Source: Bryoerythrophyllum caledonicum (lineage: Eukaryota; Streptophyta; Bryopsida; Pottiales; Pottiaceae). Taken from it: a stretch of 64,000 bases of DNA. Position numbers and translations under genes: made by a program. Within the stretch, counting starts at the first letter, position 1; every line of letters starts with the position of its first letter. Of this stretch, positions 43,968 through 55,999 are shown in pieces. The stretch spans positions 9,751,519 to 9,815,518 of the forward strand of contig OZ020521.1 in assembly GCA_963971425.1 (NCBI GenBank). Reading direction: 5' to 3'. Below the pieces are notes generated by a model. The model saw only the letters and a list, made by a program, of their open reading frames with translations, had not been told where the DNA came from and did not search any database.

Positions 43968-46500
43968 AGAGAGAGAGAGAGAGAGGGCGTTACTTTTCAT
44001 AACTAGACACCCCAAAAAAGGGCAAATTCTATTCTTGACAGGACATATTGAGTCCATATCAGATAAGACACAGTACCATGAAAGCAAACAGACAAGTTTT
44101 CAGAGAAAACACAGTAGTACCATAAACAATGAGAAGGTAATATTGAAAATGAGTTGCACAAGTTGTAACGAAAGAAGTGCAACAAGAAATTGATTTGACA
44201 AGGTCATGAAGCAGATTGCTAGTCAATACTAGAAACTGAGTAAAAACATTTTTAGTTTGCATGATATTGACATCATGGCAAAACTAACGTCTGTCAAGAA
44301 AAAATGAGTGAGTCAGGTCTAGCCATGCAAAGGAATATTTTGTATGGTGGACACAAAAAAATAAAAAAATAAAAAATGGATTGAAGTGAATATTGAAAAC
44401 ACTCTAAGTCTGAGGTTGCCACGCCTCACCTGCATCCATGGAATCAAACAAACATGTAGTCAGTTTAAAACCGTATGCAAGGTGTCTTCAGCATGGCAAC
44501 ATCTTGTTATCGAAATCACAGAATTAGAGTATAAGCAATATAACGTCAAGGTGAACACTCGACAAGCCTATGGTGCACTTATGTAACACAAATACTCAAG
44601 AACCTTTTCAGCCGAGTAAGCAGCCTCACTAGTAGTCGTGTTGTAGAGAACAACATTGTACTACAGTAAGAAAGAAACGAAGACTCCTCGTCAGCACAAG
44701 CAGTCGAAGCAGGTCACATGTAGAGCCAGATACGAGGAAGCAGGTGTGTGTCTCATGGATCGTCGGTGTCAAGGCAGTAAGTGCAGACTTCGGCAACATG
44801 TAGGACGTCAGTGACGTACCAAAAAGAACTACACAATTATAAGTCTGTAGTCTACTGCACAGTAGCCGAAAAGGTGATATCCGACTACTGAAAGCAGATC
44901 ATGGAAGCAGTTAATCCAAAGTACGGTATGTAGGGAGTAACAGTTTGGCATGCAGGAAAAAAAAACAGAGTTCGGGAAAAAACAGAGTTTGGTGGCAGGG
45001 AATATAAATTTCGGCATGCAGTTGTGGAAAGCTGGGCCTGAACCTTGACTTCACTTTTTTGTGAGAGAAGAAAAAAAGCCAGTGAATACAAAATCTCCTA
45101 CCAACTCTTTTACGTTGATATATGCTTACAAAAGAAACTGTAAGAATAGACAGAAAAAACCTGTTGTAGTAGTTGGGAACCTTTGAGCTACAAGCACCAC
45201 CGAGCAGTCTGGAAGATGAAACGTCATAGTTCCCTTACAGTAACGCAGTCTGAATAGGTAGAGAACTTCGTGATCCAAAGACTAAAGCAGAGGTGCAGAT
45301 GGAGTGAGACCCCTCATGCTGGTGAAATATGTATTATCAACTTACAAATCAGATCTCAAGATATGAGAATATTGTGATCAATGTTACAATCGTCCGCATA
45401 AATGAGATCTCAAGATATGAGAAATATTGTAATCAAAGTCATTATCATCCTTACAAATCAAATCTCAAGATATGAGACATATTGTTAATGATGTAGGTGT
45501 AAAACTAGTTAGATGGGTGGCGGTTAAATATAAAGTCATTTGATGTCAAGGTGGTTGAACTGCTATTGTCGTAGACTGGAAAATCAGTACATCGCGTGAC
45601 TTAAGGATTTGTTGTATGTACTCATATGCACGAGTCGTCAGATAGTATGGTGTATACTTATATATATTGTCCATACACGTTCTGACCGTATTAGCATGGG
45701 CACTGCAAATATGCCGGAGGGACATCCTCTTCACATTAAAAAACGTCACTTCTTGGAATACATTAGCCGGATAGTTGTGTATCGAAGTGAGGACTGAAGG
45801 AAGGTTCAGCTAAAAATATACACAAGTAGGAGAGTATTTTTAGCAGTATATAATAGCGTATAATAGTATATAGCAGTAAGAGAGAGAGAGAGTACTTTTC
45901 GAGACACCCCAGTAACGAGCAACTTCTATTCGAGACGGTACTGTATGATGTTATTACAAAGATAACATGTCATAAAAATATGTCAATGGCATCTCAACAA
46001 GCATGTGGAGGGTGTTTATGAGAGGTGCAAAGTCAAGGTGAAGCCTTGAAGATACAAGGTGTCAAAGGAAAGTTATAAACAACATCCTCGGAGTGGGGTT
46101 TTTTTATGAGAAGAAAAAACAGAAAATAACATATAAAGTGACGTAAGTTGAGACAACATGGTTAGTGGATAGAACATCATGACGTCGGAAGGATGAGTAT
46201 GGTATACACAATATACAAGAAGGGTGGTGAAAAATGGTGCGGGTAATGATTGTTCCCAACACACGAAACGTATAATATACATGTTACCATGTAGCAAAAG
46301 TTTCAATCATGGAACTTTGAAAGCATCAAGGGAAATGAAAATGAGGTGAGAAAGGATCTGTAGGATCCAAATCTGAGGATGCCACGCCTCACCTGCACCG
46401 ATAACAAAAAATAGACAAGTAGTGTGTTAATTGTTGTACTCGAGGTGTCTATAGCATGGCAAATACTTGTTATCGTTGTCACAGATTTGAAACTTACTTC
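43968..46500 (+). repeat. Two diverged direct copies of a ~600 bp unit
   Basis: Unit A is about 43968-44545; unit B about 45878-46495. Both begin with a (GA)n run, then TACTTTTC..ACACCCC and CTTCTATTC/ATTCTATTC. Both end with CTGAGG(T/A)TGCCACGCCTCACCTGCA, then GTGTCT..AGCATGGCAA..CTTGTTATCG. The middles are strongly diverged. No coding. Between them, 45360-45480 has a triplicated AGATCTCAAGATATGAGA word. Confidence 0.6.
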
Positions 46501-46679
46501 AAACTCACAAAAAATTCATGGAAAACTTAGGTATACTATAGTCTGTCTCTTGTCACAAAAACCCAGTAGCTGAACATGTTCAGTCATGGTGTCGAGTGCG
46601 CTGGTGCTCATGCTCTGAAACAAGACGTATGGTCCAAGTGTCCCAGAGACACCACGTTGACGTAGTTGGAAACAGGGTT

Positions 46680-47385
46680 ACCAATCCGACGTCCTTGGGG
46701 GTTTGAGAGCGTCCTAGGACGTCCTAAGACGAGGACGTCCTGACGTCACGTCGGACGTAGCGTCCGGGGGGGGGTAAAATGCATTTACGGAAGGCCCTGG
46801 TAAGTTTTTTGGACCGTCGGATTCAACGAAGTGCAAAGCGGCCAGATCGTAGCCATCAAATTGCTCTAGGCCGTCCGATCGGTCGTTGCCGTCGGGGCTA
46901 TCGGACGGCACCTCGGCCGTCCGCCTGATCGGACGGCCGCGATTTGATTGCACGAGCGCGCGATGGCCGTCTGCTCAGGTCGACGGCCGCCCGACCGTCC
47001 GATTCGGGCGGACGGCCCACTGGCCGNNNNNNNNNNNNNNNNNNNNNNNNNNNNNNNNNNNNNNNNNNNNNNNNNNNNNNNNNNNNNNNNNNNNNNNNNN
47101 NNNNNNNNNNNNNNNNNNNNNNNNNNNNNNNNNNNNNNNNNNNNNNNNNNNNNNNNNNNNNNNNNNNNNNNNNNNNNNNNNNNNNNNNNNNNNNNNNNNN
47201 NNNNNNNNNNNNNNNNNNNNNNNNNNGCATCTGACGGCCGAGCGGTCGGCCGAGGTTGCGGACGGCTATTTACCCCCGGGTAAATTGACAAAACTCGTTA
47301 TGTCACCGGACGTCCAGATAGGCCCGAGGACGTCCTTCGTCCTGATGTCCGGACGTCAGGGACGTCGAGCGTCCTGACAACGCTG
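46680..47385. mobile_element. CpG-rich GACGTC foldback-like insertion with assembly gap
   Basis: Both edges are dense in GGACGTC words (left 46690-46765, right 47310-47375) in inverted arrangement, with GGTAAA...ATTTAC and TTTACCCCCGGGTAAA inward. The interior is rich in CGGACGGCC. 47027-47226 is 200 N. Composition is very unlike the AT-rich flanks. Probably a foldback or MITE that failed to assemble. Confidence 0.55.
47027..47226. other. Assembly gap, 200 N
   Basis: Exactly 200 unknown bases, typical of a placeholder length. ORFs running through it are meaningless. Confidence 0.99.
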
Positions 47386-49130
47386 GTTGGGAAATGTACT
47401 TAGAAAGTTTCTGCAGAAATAGTGAACGTAAGATATTACCACTGTGCTGCATCAGACATCATTAGGGTATCACAAGGCGAGTAAGAACACTACATAGATC
47501 ACGGTAGAACAATAACACCATCTTGTTGATCGCAATGCTGCGAGGCGTGCGGTCACAGCATGAGGCAAAACAAAAAGAATGAAAGTTGCATGCAGAGACT
47601 GCGGTTCGAAGTACATGTTCTAGAAAGAGCTCGGGTCACGTATTGTGTTGAGCCGTCCCAGTGCCACTTCTACGGAATAGAAGCTCAAACAGTGCAATGG
47701 AACTGTATGTGCATGGGAGAACATTTATTGAACATCATGCAGTGAGTTTACCTAAAGGTGGTGTCAGGTAGGAGCGCCACAAGGTGTCTTTCAGTCATGA
47801 AGCGGTAGTTGATAGTACATGCGTACTCATGAGTTTAACTCACGTGAAGACGTGTTGTGTTAATTAGATGCCAATATTGCTGTTTAGTGAGAATATTGGG
47901 GAGCATACTAGCAGATTTGGAAATAACGAATGTGGTCATTCCAATGACGGTACTTAAGTTCCATTTCTGGGGGTACAGCCGTATCTATGCGGATGACTTG
48001 TTCAAGAATTTCTCGTCTATGTGGATGTCTCGATCATTGCATGCCATCATAGTGGGTTCATGAGTTCGGGTGTATAGTTGTAAGTACATAGAAGGCTTAG
48101 AACAGTTCATAGCCAAGGATGTGAAAAGGCAAGCGAATTGTCTTCAGAGATCAAGAATCAAATGTGGCATGAAGAAGCAACCCTTGACTTGAGAGAGAGA
48201 GAGAGTTGGTGGTGGTGGTGCTCGAGCTGAACATTATCCGTGCATTAAAAATTTGTGCCAATTTTTTTTGTGTTATACAATTTGATTACTAATTGAATTA
48301 TTTGTTGTGTTGTTAGTGCACAATGATGTTTATTGGTTATTTTGGGTTAGATTGGTCGTGGTGGCTAGTATATATAAACATAAATAAATTTTCTATTGAA
48401 AATTATTTAATTCATGTGCGAAAGAATTTAAATGTAATAAAATATTCAAGTTAATTAGATAATATTTTAAAAAAATCAGTATTTTTATTAAGTGTTAACA
48501 TCCATTTTTTTGGTTTATCTTATTAAATATTGATATTTAATTTATTTATTATATATATTTAAATTATTATAGATATCTAAATAATAATAGATATTTAATC
48601 AAATAAGGACAAAACAATCAATTGTCGACCAAAAATAAAAAATTGACCCTCAAAATTCATCTCCTATATGATTTAAAAAAATGAAAAAATGGGTGAATTT
48701 GAGTAGGATATTCAACTAAAATAACCCTAAAGATTCTTATAGATTGCGATATCCGCAAATGTCTCAAACCACCGGCGACTAGTTGGAAATATGTCATATA
48801 CTTTACAAAACATATGACATATCTCTTACCAATAAAATTGTAGAAAAAATGTACGTTACATGTTAAACAAAATGATACTAAATTTAGACCTTCATTGATT
48901 AAAAACATTAGTACCATTGGCTAGCATCCGACTATATAAATGTCTAGAATCAAGCGACGTGGGATCACTTCTCAAGCAAAATTATAAGGTTTGTCTATCA
49001 CTTGACTATAAATAAATGACAACCAACTCAATGGTACTTACAGAAACAAATAACACTATAGAGTCTATTTGTTCGTGTGCGTTCAAGACTATACTATTGA
49101 GAGTGATTGATTCAAATCATACAAAAGAGT
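47386..49130. other. Intergenic, nothing recognised
   Basis: Short ORFs only (up to 86 codons). 48240-48650 is very AT-rich. CACAAGGTGTCTTTCAGTCATG near 47777 loosely echoes the ends of the 43968/45878 units. Confidence 0.4.
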
Positions 49131-49139
49131 TGACATGCA

Positions 49140-51110
49140 TTAAAAAGGATTGAACAAATATGTGACCCAAATGAAGCTGGTTATGATTCTAAGAAAGTTG
49201 GTTACATTAAGAGGAGGCCACCAACTAGCAGCTGAAGGAAAAATGGTATATGCTATAAACGTGAATCTAATTTGAGAATTTTCATTGAGATGCATACTTT
49301 TGATAAACACGGCAAAATAGAAGTTGAAATCCTCCATCGAGTCAAAGATGCCATCAACCAGGTTGATGTGACAATACTGTGATTGATATTCCAACACATA
49401 AATATATACAGTTCCATTCATCATGAGAGATACCAACGATGGCTTTGAAGATAAGCCCGCAAAAATAGGGCAATTACCTCAAGTGATGAGTCTAGACTAG
49501 GTCGCCTAGCATAGCAATGTCGTTATCTAGCCTAGCCTATCCATAGCCTAGCTGGATATGATTCGTAGAAGTTAGGACCCCTCATGCTGGAAGCAAACTT
49601 CAAAATCAACAGCAATAGATCAATTTAGTACTTGTCTCCCACACAACCACATTCCAATCTCTACAAGTCCTTCCACAATGACGGTGCTTATATATTGGAG
49701 TCGACATCCGATCCCATGTCGCATGCAGTTTTAAAAGCACCATCACAGTCCCTTGAAGAGTCCACATCCGATCCCATGTCGCATGCAGTTTTAAAAGCAC
49801 CATCACAGTCCCTTGAAGGAGTGTCCACATCGTCTTTGAACCAAGGGTCCTCCTCTTCCTTGTCGTCCTCCTTCGCTTCCTCTTCGACCTAGACGTTGAT
49901 ATCTTCGGTATTAGAGAACTCTCAATCATCCCGACTATCGTCAAGGTCATCATCGTTGTCCACCTCTGCAGTGACAATGTTGTCGCACTCGGAAGACATC
50001 AGTTCTGCACTACTAACAACCGTCACTCGCTCAACATCAACAACTTTACTGGAAGGTATGCTTTTCTCCACACTCAATATACAATTATCTTCATTTCGTT
50101 TCACTACCTCCCTTGCCCCTCTCTTTCTCCTAACAATGGTCATTCGCCATGTCTCTATCATGACTTTCCGTAACGTGGTCTTAGTAAAACCAAATTAAGA
50201 AGGAGATTAAATACACGCACCACACTTCTTATATATGTAACTGAGTTTCTTCCGACTTGATCATTAATTTGAGCGATTGACCGTACGTATCTCATGCGAT
50301 TGTCATCATTGGAAAAAGATCATTGAATGACATTCTATTGACTCTAAAAACATACCTCACCTAGTTGCATTTATTCTCATTTATTAATGCATACAATAAT
50401 TATCCTACTATAACATAAAATTGAAGCGTGTAACGAGTTCATGGTGCCTTCACTCCAACATCATTATTTAACCAACTCATGTGCGATTCTTTGAATTGTA
50501 CATCCGTATGATTGAAGACATTGATGACCACTGCTTAGTTGACCACTGACAACAAAATGAGGTTGTTGGCTGGCAGTCAAGGGATAAATCTTCAATGTTA
50601 TTGTAATTGATCATTAAACTTGGCATATGTCGAAAATAGTTCCTTTGAGGAAATCAGTAACACGGTTGAATCAACAAGGCAATTTGATTGAAGATCTAAC
50701 TAGGGCATCAGTGAAGCAACATTCCGTTGGTTGGCAGCCAATTCCAAATAAAATGAGCCGTCACCAAAATGGATTTAAGAATCCCCAAACCTCTAAACAA
50801 GCAATTGCAGTGCTCGTTGCCTCTAGCGGAATATGGTGGGACTTGGAAGGGCCGCCTTAAGTGTGGGACGGGTAGCGGTGAGAGTACAGAATGATGCTGC
50901 ATTTTTGTAGGTCAACATCCCAATTTTCCTGTTCCCAATTCCTTTTCCAGCACTCCTTTGCAATGACTTGCTTGGTATCCTTCTTCCGTGTCATGGATAG
51001 CCGCCATTCGACCTTAAAATTTCCAAAGCACTTCCTAGGAGTTAGGTTAACGCACTCAATAACATGGCCCATCCAGACGAAAGGTAACGACTTGTGCTTA
51101 GACGGCAAGG
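49140..51110 (-). pseudogene. Unrecognised degraded multi-exon gene
   Basis: In minus-strand order: 51108-50857 (FVWMGHVIECVNLTPRKCFG, FKVEWRLSMTRKKDTKQVIA, DLQKCSIILYSHRYPSHT) with weaker continuation to ~50600; 50161-49620, acidic (EVDNDDDLDDSRDD and a Lys/Glu-rich run); 49436-49140 (QYCHINLVDGIFDSMEDFNF, TIFPSAASWWPPLNVTNF). These read like exons of one protein, but I cannot name the family. The acidic segment includes a duplicated 20-residue block. Frames are interrupted, so it is likely a pseudogene or a decayed mobile-element gene. Confidence 0.4.
49698..49817. repeat. Tandem 60-bp duplication
   Basis: Two nearly identical 60-bp copies including CCGATCCCATGTCGCATGC and CACCATCACAGTCCCTTGAA. 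In frame in the minus-strand acidic ORF. Confidence 0.95.
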
Positions 51111-51539
51111 AACAAAATCAATTTTTACAACATCTCAAAACAGATCAAAGATAGCTTTGAACGACTCAATTGAGGACCATACAATGATAAGGGATTGAGG
51201 TCATCTTCTAAGGCGATGTCCGGAGTAGCATTCACGTCTTTGGTATCCCTTGCCTCCTTCCGATGACCCTGATTGGTAGAATTTTATTTGGTCCTACTCA
51301 AGTGAGAAGCATCGATATACATCTCCCAATAATACTTAGTCTTTAGCGTCGGCTGCCAACCAACGCTGTCATCGATCCGTTTTGTATCAGTGACTATATA
51401 TTCATTACGGTATATTCATTTGATGATTAGAACTTGCTGTAAATATTTCTTCACAATAAGGATATGGACAAGGGCAGAAAATGACATGCCATCTTTTGGC
51501 CCAAGCTTAACCCTATAGCGCCCAGGAAGCCCGGAATGG

Positions 51540-52215
51540 GACTCCAAAGGTGCTAAAAATCAATTTGCACAAAATCTATGAGGAATTAGGTTTCAAGATA
51601 CAATGTTCAGATTTGCGCCTCATTGCAGGAACACTCTCCAACAATTAAATCATGATTTGGAGTTGTAGAAATCATGGAAGAAATGGGAATACAATACAAA
51701 ATACACCAAATACACTAAAATACAGTGAATACAGTGAATACTATGCCACATACTATGTTGTATTTCACACATGCACATTGAAATTGTTCTTAAATTTTGA
51801 TTGAACTTTGACTTTAAGACATTCTTCATTGTTTTGTTATTGTTGATCTCTCTCATCACATACAAAACTTTCATTTTGATTTGTATAAGGTTGGAACATT
51901 TTTGTACACAATCAAGTAGAAAAAAACAAAAAAATCACCAATTTTTGTGTATAAATATTTTCTTCACATATCATATGTCAATGCAAAGTTATCAACCTAG
52001 TGCACATGTCAACTGCTCTTATTTAAAGTTAAAAAATTCTTGCAAGAATCTATTGATGGTTAAAGTAGTACACCCTCTAAAATCCATAGTTTTCACTACC
52101 AAAATACGGTAACCTTAAACACTATAATCTATTCCATCAACCGTTGGATGTTGTGCAAAATTTCTCCAAAGTTCAAATCATGGGATAAGTTCAATTTTGT
52201 AAGTTCAAGTCATGG
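51540..52215 (-). repeat. Inverted partner of 5645-6300
   Basis: Contains ACTACTTTAACCATCAATAG and GGTTGATAACTTTGCATTG on the minus strand, collinear with 5645-6300. See that entry. Confidence 0.7.
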
Positions 52216-52379
52216 GATAAGTTCAATTTTGTGAGAATCCGTTCCCACAAGGTGCCGGAAATTAACCTAACAATCTGGTCAGCCGGATTTAAACTATTCT
52301 CTAATTGTTCTAAGATTGAAAAACTTAAATAGAGTGCTATGATATTATGATTTGTAATAGAAATAAGAAATGTTAAGTT

Positions 52380-53554
52380 TGAGGGGTTAGTTTAAGGGGA
52401 GAAATATAATGCCAACTTGTAGTAGAGTTATAGGTTAGGAAATAAAAGTCAAGCTAGGCTTATGTGGGAAGATATGAATTAGATTTGGAGGTAAATGGAC
52501 TTTGGCATCCAAGGGTGAGTAAAAAAGAAGGCTAGAGAGGCATGGAATGATTAAAGCCCTTGACTTTCCTTCCCTCCTCCCTCGGCCAAAGCCTCCTCCA
52601 TTTAGTATTAAAGACGCTCTGGTTTTCTTGTATGACATGTATAGTTTTGTGAGTTTTGATGTCATTTTTTCAAGTGTTGTAGAACTTGTTAATAGCTTTT
52701 CAATAAGCTATCACACGCTCTAATCGGAGTTATGTAGAAGCTGTGGTGTGGATTTTAATAAAGGAGGGTACTGCTGCCATGAATTTTTGAGAGCTGTAAC
52801 TTTGATTCCATGTAGAAACTTGGATACAAAGAGTGAGATAGTGAATCTTTGTGTGGATAGTGCTGGTTGTATTAACTTTCCAATGAGCTATGACAAGTTC
52901 AAATCCAAGTTGTTATGGAGCCGTGGCACTTGATCTATTGAAGAGGTGTTCTCGGAGGAGCGGATATTATTCCACAAGTTTTGAGTAGTGACTTTGAGCA
53001 ACCATAGTTCATTATGATTAGAGCCAATAGAGTTGGAACTTCTGTTACTCGTTATTCTTGTTGTTAGCTTTTCAAAAAGATATTACATGTTTATTTTTAA
53101 GCTATAGTGCAAGAGTTATGCTAGTTTGAATGGGAAGGGGTCGGATGCATTCAACAATTTAGAGCAGTAACTTTGACTCTTGATAGAAATAGTTGTGAAG
53201 ATTTTTTTGTGTTGAAACTTTGAATAGAGGAACCTTACTAAATTAGCTTTGTTAAAAGCTATTGCATGTGTTTATATAGATATTTTTGAAGTAGAATAGC
53301 CCGATTTAGTGGGAAGGGGTTCTACTGCCCCATGTTTATACAACTATACGTTTGACTACTTGCAAAGGTTTGTTAAGATGAATCAAAGATTCGAATTTTT
53401 ATGTAGATTAAAACTTTGGCCATCATTGTACATTGATGGAATTCATATTTGTGGCGTCTTCCTTCTCTTTTGACTGAAATTGGTAGCAACCAAGAACCCT
53501 GCGTTTTGCCAAGGCAAATTCTCTCTCCAGGACAGCGTGTTGCGCTTCCGCTCC

Positions 53555-53631
<77 letters not shown>

Positions 53632-53760
53632 ATTCTCCTAACGGTTGGCCAATAGAGTTTCTTAATTAGACGGTTAGAACAGACGTGTGTCCGTTTGGAA
53701 GGGTTTTTGTGAGGACGGCGTGTGCAGGGACATCGAGGGAAAGTGAGGAAATAGATAGAC
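52380..53760 (+). repeat. LTR-like DNA with degenerate ~180 bp tandem units
   Basis: 52630-53400 repeats a theme of AGCTTTTCAA.AAGCTAT.ACA, GTTATG, then GGAGGG/GAAGGGGT..TACTGC and AGCAGTAACTTTGACT about four times. It precedes a gag-like fossil on the same strand. 54950-55600 has the same theme on the other strand. An LTR or leader of an LTR element is likely; ends are not defined. Confidence 0.4.
53557..53629 (+). repeat. (CT)n microsatellite
   Basis: About 73 bases of CT. ORFs rich in Ser-Leu or Arg-Glu across it are artefacts. Confidence 0.97.
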
Positions 53761-53763
53761 TCG

Positions 53764-54420
53764 ATGAAGACCGTCCCCAAGGCCAAGAAGAAGAGAACCG
53801 ACAGAGATGGGCAACGGAAGCGAGATAGAGAGCCGGCTGCTGCGCTCCCACCCTTAAAGAGGGTGCTGCCGGAAATCCCCACAGACCCGGACGGCTACAA
53901 TCTCTTGAAGGAGAGTTTAAAGACCATGGGCTGTGACGGATTTTTCGAAGTAACCTAGGGCATCCGTGAGGAGGCATACATCCGAGAGCTAATAGGCACC
54001 CCGGATCCTAAGTACGAAGGGTTGCTGCAGGCCCATCCAGAACTCTAGGGAGTTCCAGAATGGATACATGCGTACGACTTCCGGACCGGCCATATCAAGG
54101 TGGTGGAACGGCGAGACAAATTCCTGGTGGAGGAGTTCGAAGAAAGAGTCGATCCAAAGGAGGGGTAGAGCTTCCAGGATTTGAAGCATCAGGACGCCAA
54201 GCTGGTGTTAGGGTTTCCAAACACTATCTTCCATCTAAAGAAGCTGAAGCGGCTGGTGTCGAAGTGGGCGTGCACTTTCCTCGGAACACTCCGGGGGAAG
54301 ACAGTGGTCGACTGGAGGACCCTTTTGAGCGAGATGCTCAACCGGTGTCGTATAGAGAGCGGAGCGCTTTGAGAATTTACGGAGAATCTGGCTGCAACCG
54401 GAATAGATGGTAAGAGAGAC
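53764..54420 (+). mobile_element. Gag-like retroelement fossil, second copy
   Basis: Frames read PTDPDGYNLLKESLKTMGCD near the start, resembling PRDPLELIELKKDLLRMGCL at ~39270, and later LVLGFPNTIFHLKKLKRLVS and GTLRGKTVVDWRTLLSEM. This links it to the 39.2-41.1 kb element. Broken, with several interruptions. Non-autonomous as seen. Confidence 0.5.
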
Positions 54421-54429
54421 CAATCAGGT

Positions 54430-55990
54430 CTTCAATTCTACTATTTTTCAAATCTTCATATCTTCGACTCTTCAAACAACTACTCGTTGGCCTATCCTGT
54501 GGTGGCTCTAAACAGGTTAAGGGTAAAGGTAAGGAGATAAGAACCCACGGCCCCGGACGACTAAAATGGGACGGCCAGACCACAAGCTGAAACCGTCCGA
54601 AAGATTGGCTCCTAAAATTCAAACCCACAGTGACCAGCAATTGCGCCTCACCGGTGGAACCAACATAAATACGATCGTGTGGGTGATCAACCCCACTTCG
54701 CCGCAACAAAATTTACGAAGCAGAATAAAAACAACTAGCTTCCAAATCGGGCTGGGAATAACAAAATAAAGACAACAAGCCTCCAAATTTGGCTAGGAAT
54801 AACAACCCACAAGCGACAACACACGAGTCTTCATGTCTTCTTGTCTTCAAGTCTTCAAATCTTCATGTGATAAAAAACACAAGGAAACTCAAAAGAAGTG
54901 TTCAAAAACACAATGGAAAAGCTTCCTCCAAGGCTATAACCTTCAAACAAGTGCCACAGATGATTCAAAACTCTAACTACAAAATATAATAACTTTCTGA
55001 AAAGCTAATACAAATAACTAATACTTACCCAAATTTCAAATCATTCTAAAGTACTGTCCGAAAGTTATATGAGTTCAAAATTCCGCCCTTCTAGATATTC
55101 AATCGCTCATAACTTCTTCTTCAAAACTCCAAACCTTAATTGTAACCGCTTTTCGGAGAGCTATAACAATGGTGCATACACCTTTTAAATCTCAAATCAT
55201 TCTAAACTACTGTCCAAAAGTTATGGCTTGTTGAAACCTCTGCCCTCTCAATGGATGGCCTCAGGTTTTCACAATTTCAAACCTTCATAACTTTTGCAAT
55301 ACAACTCCAATCAACTTGAATGATAAATTTATGCAAAGATTAATAAAAGCTCTACAACTCATAAAATTCTCAAAGATAAATGTAAAAACTACAAACTTTG
55401 GTGGCCGCCCAAATCTCTGTTCCTCTTCGTTGGATGGCAGCAGACCCTCCTCCACTCACATGCTTATAACTCTTTTTTATATCTCTAAATCAAACAAAAA
55501 TAATCTCTTTAAAAGCGCATCTCAAAGAGAAAGAAATCCATAAAATTTCATTTCAAAATATTTCTTACAACCATAGTTATGGCCCCTCAAACTCTCGGCT
55601 CTCTACACCCACACACATTTTTCTCTAAAAGCACACTAACCTTTTTTTCCCCCAAAACTCGACTAAGAGGGAGAGAGAAGATGCTTATCTACCCTCTAGA
55701 CCCCTAAGTTGGATAAGATCAGCCCATGTGCATATCACATGGGCCTCAATACACCCATTGGCCATAGGAAAACTCGAAAGATAAGCACCTATTTATCTTT
55801 TAAGGTCAATAAACCTTTAGAATTCTAACTAGGATGTAAACTACCCTCTATCTACCATCTTTTAACTTCTAACATTCAAATAGAACACAAAATTTTTAAA
55901 TTTAGTACAAAGATTCAATCAAAATCAAGTAGAGATAAAAACTAAAGTCAAAGAAGAGTACTCTTCCATCTGCAAGAACTTGAGGATGCG
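54430..55990 (-). repeat. LTR-like DNA, minus orientation
   Basis: On the minus strand it shows repeated AAAGTTATG, TACTGTCC.AAAGTTAT and AGCTTTTC..AAGCTAT themes like 52630-53400. It adjoins the 3-prime side of the minus-strand Ty3/gypsy fossil and may be its LTR or a nested solo LTR. Ends not defined. Confidence 0.35.
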
Positions 55991-55999
55991 CTTGATAGT

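Noticed and set aside
46866-47377. Long ORFs on both strands
   Set aside because: They run through 200 N, so they are not real reading frames.
53373-53882. 169-codon minus ORF with Arg-Glu repeats
   Set aside because: Created by the CT microsatellite.
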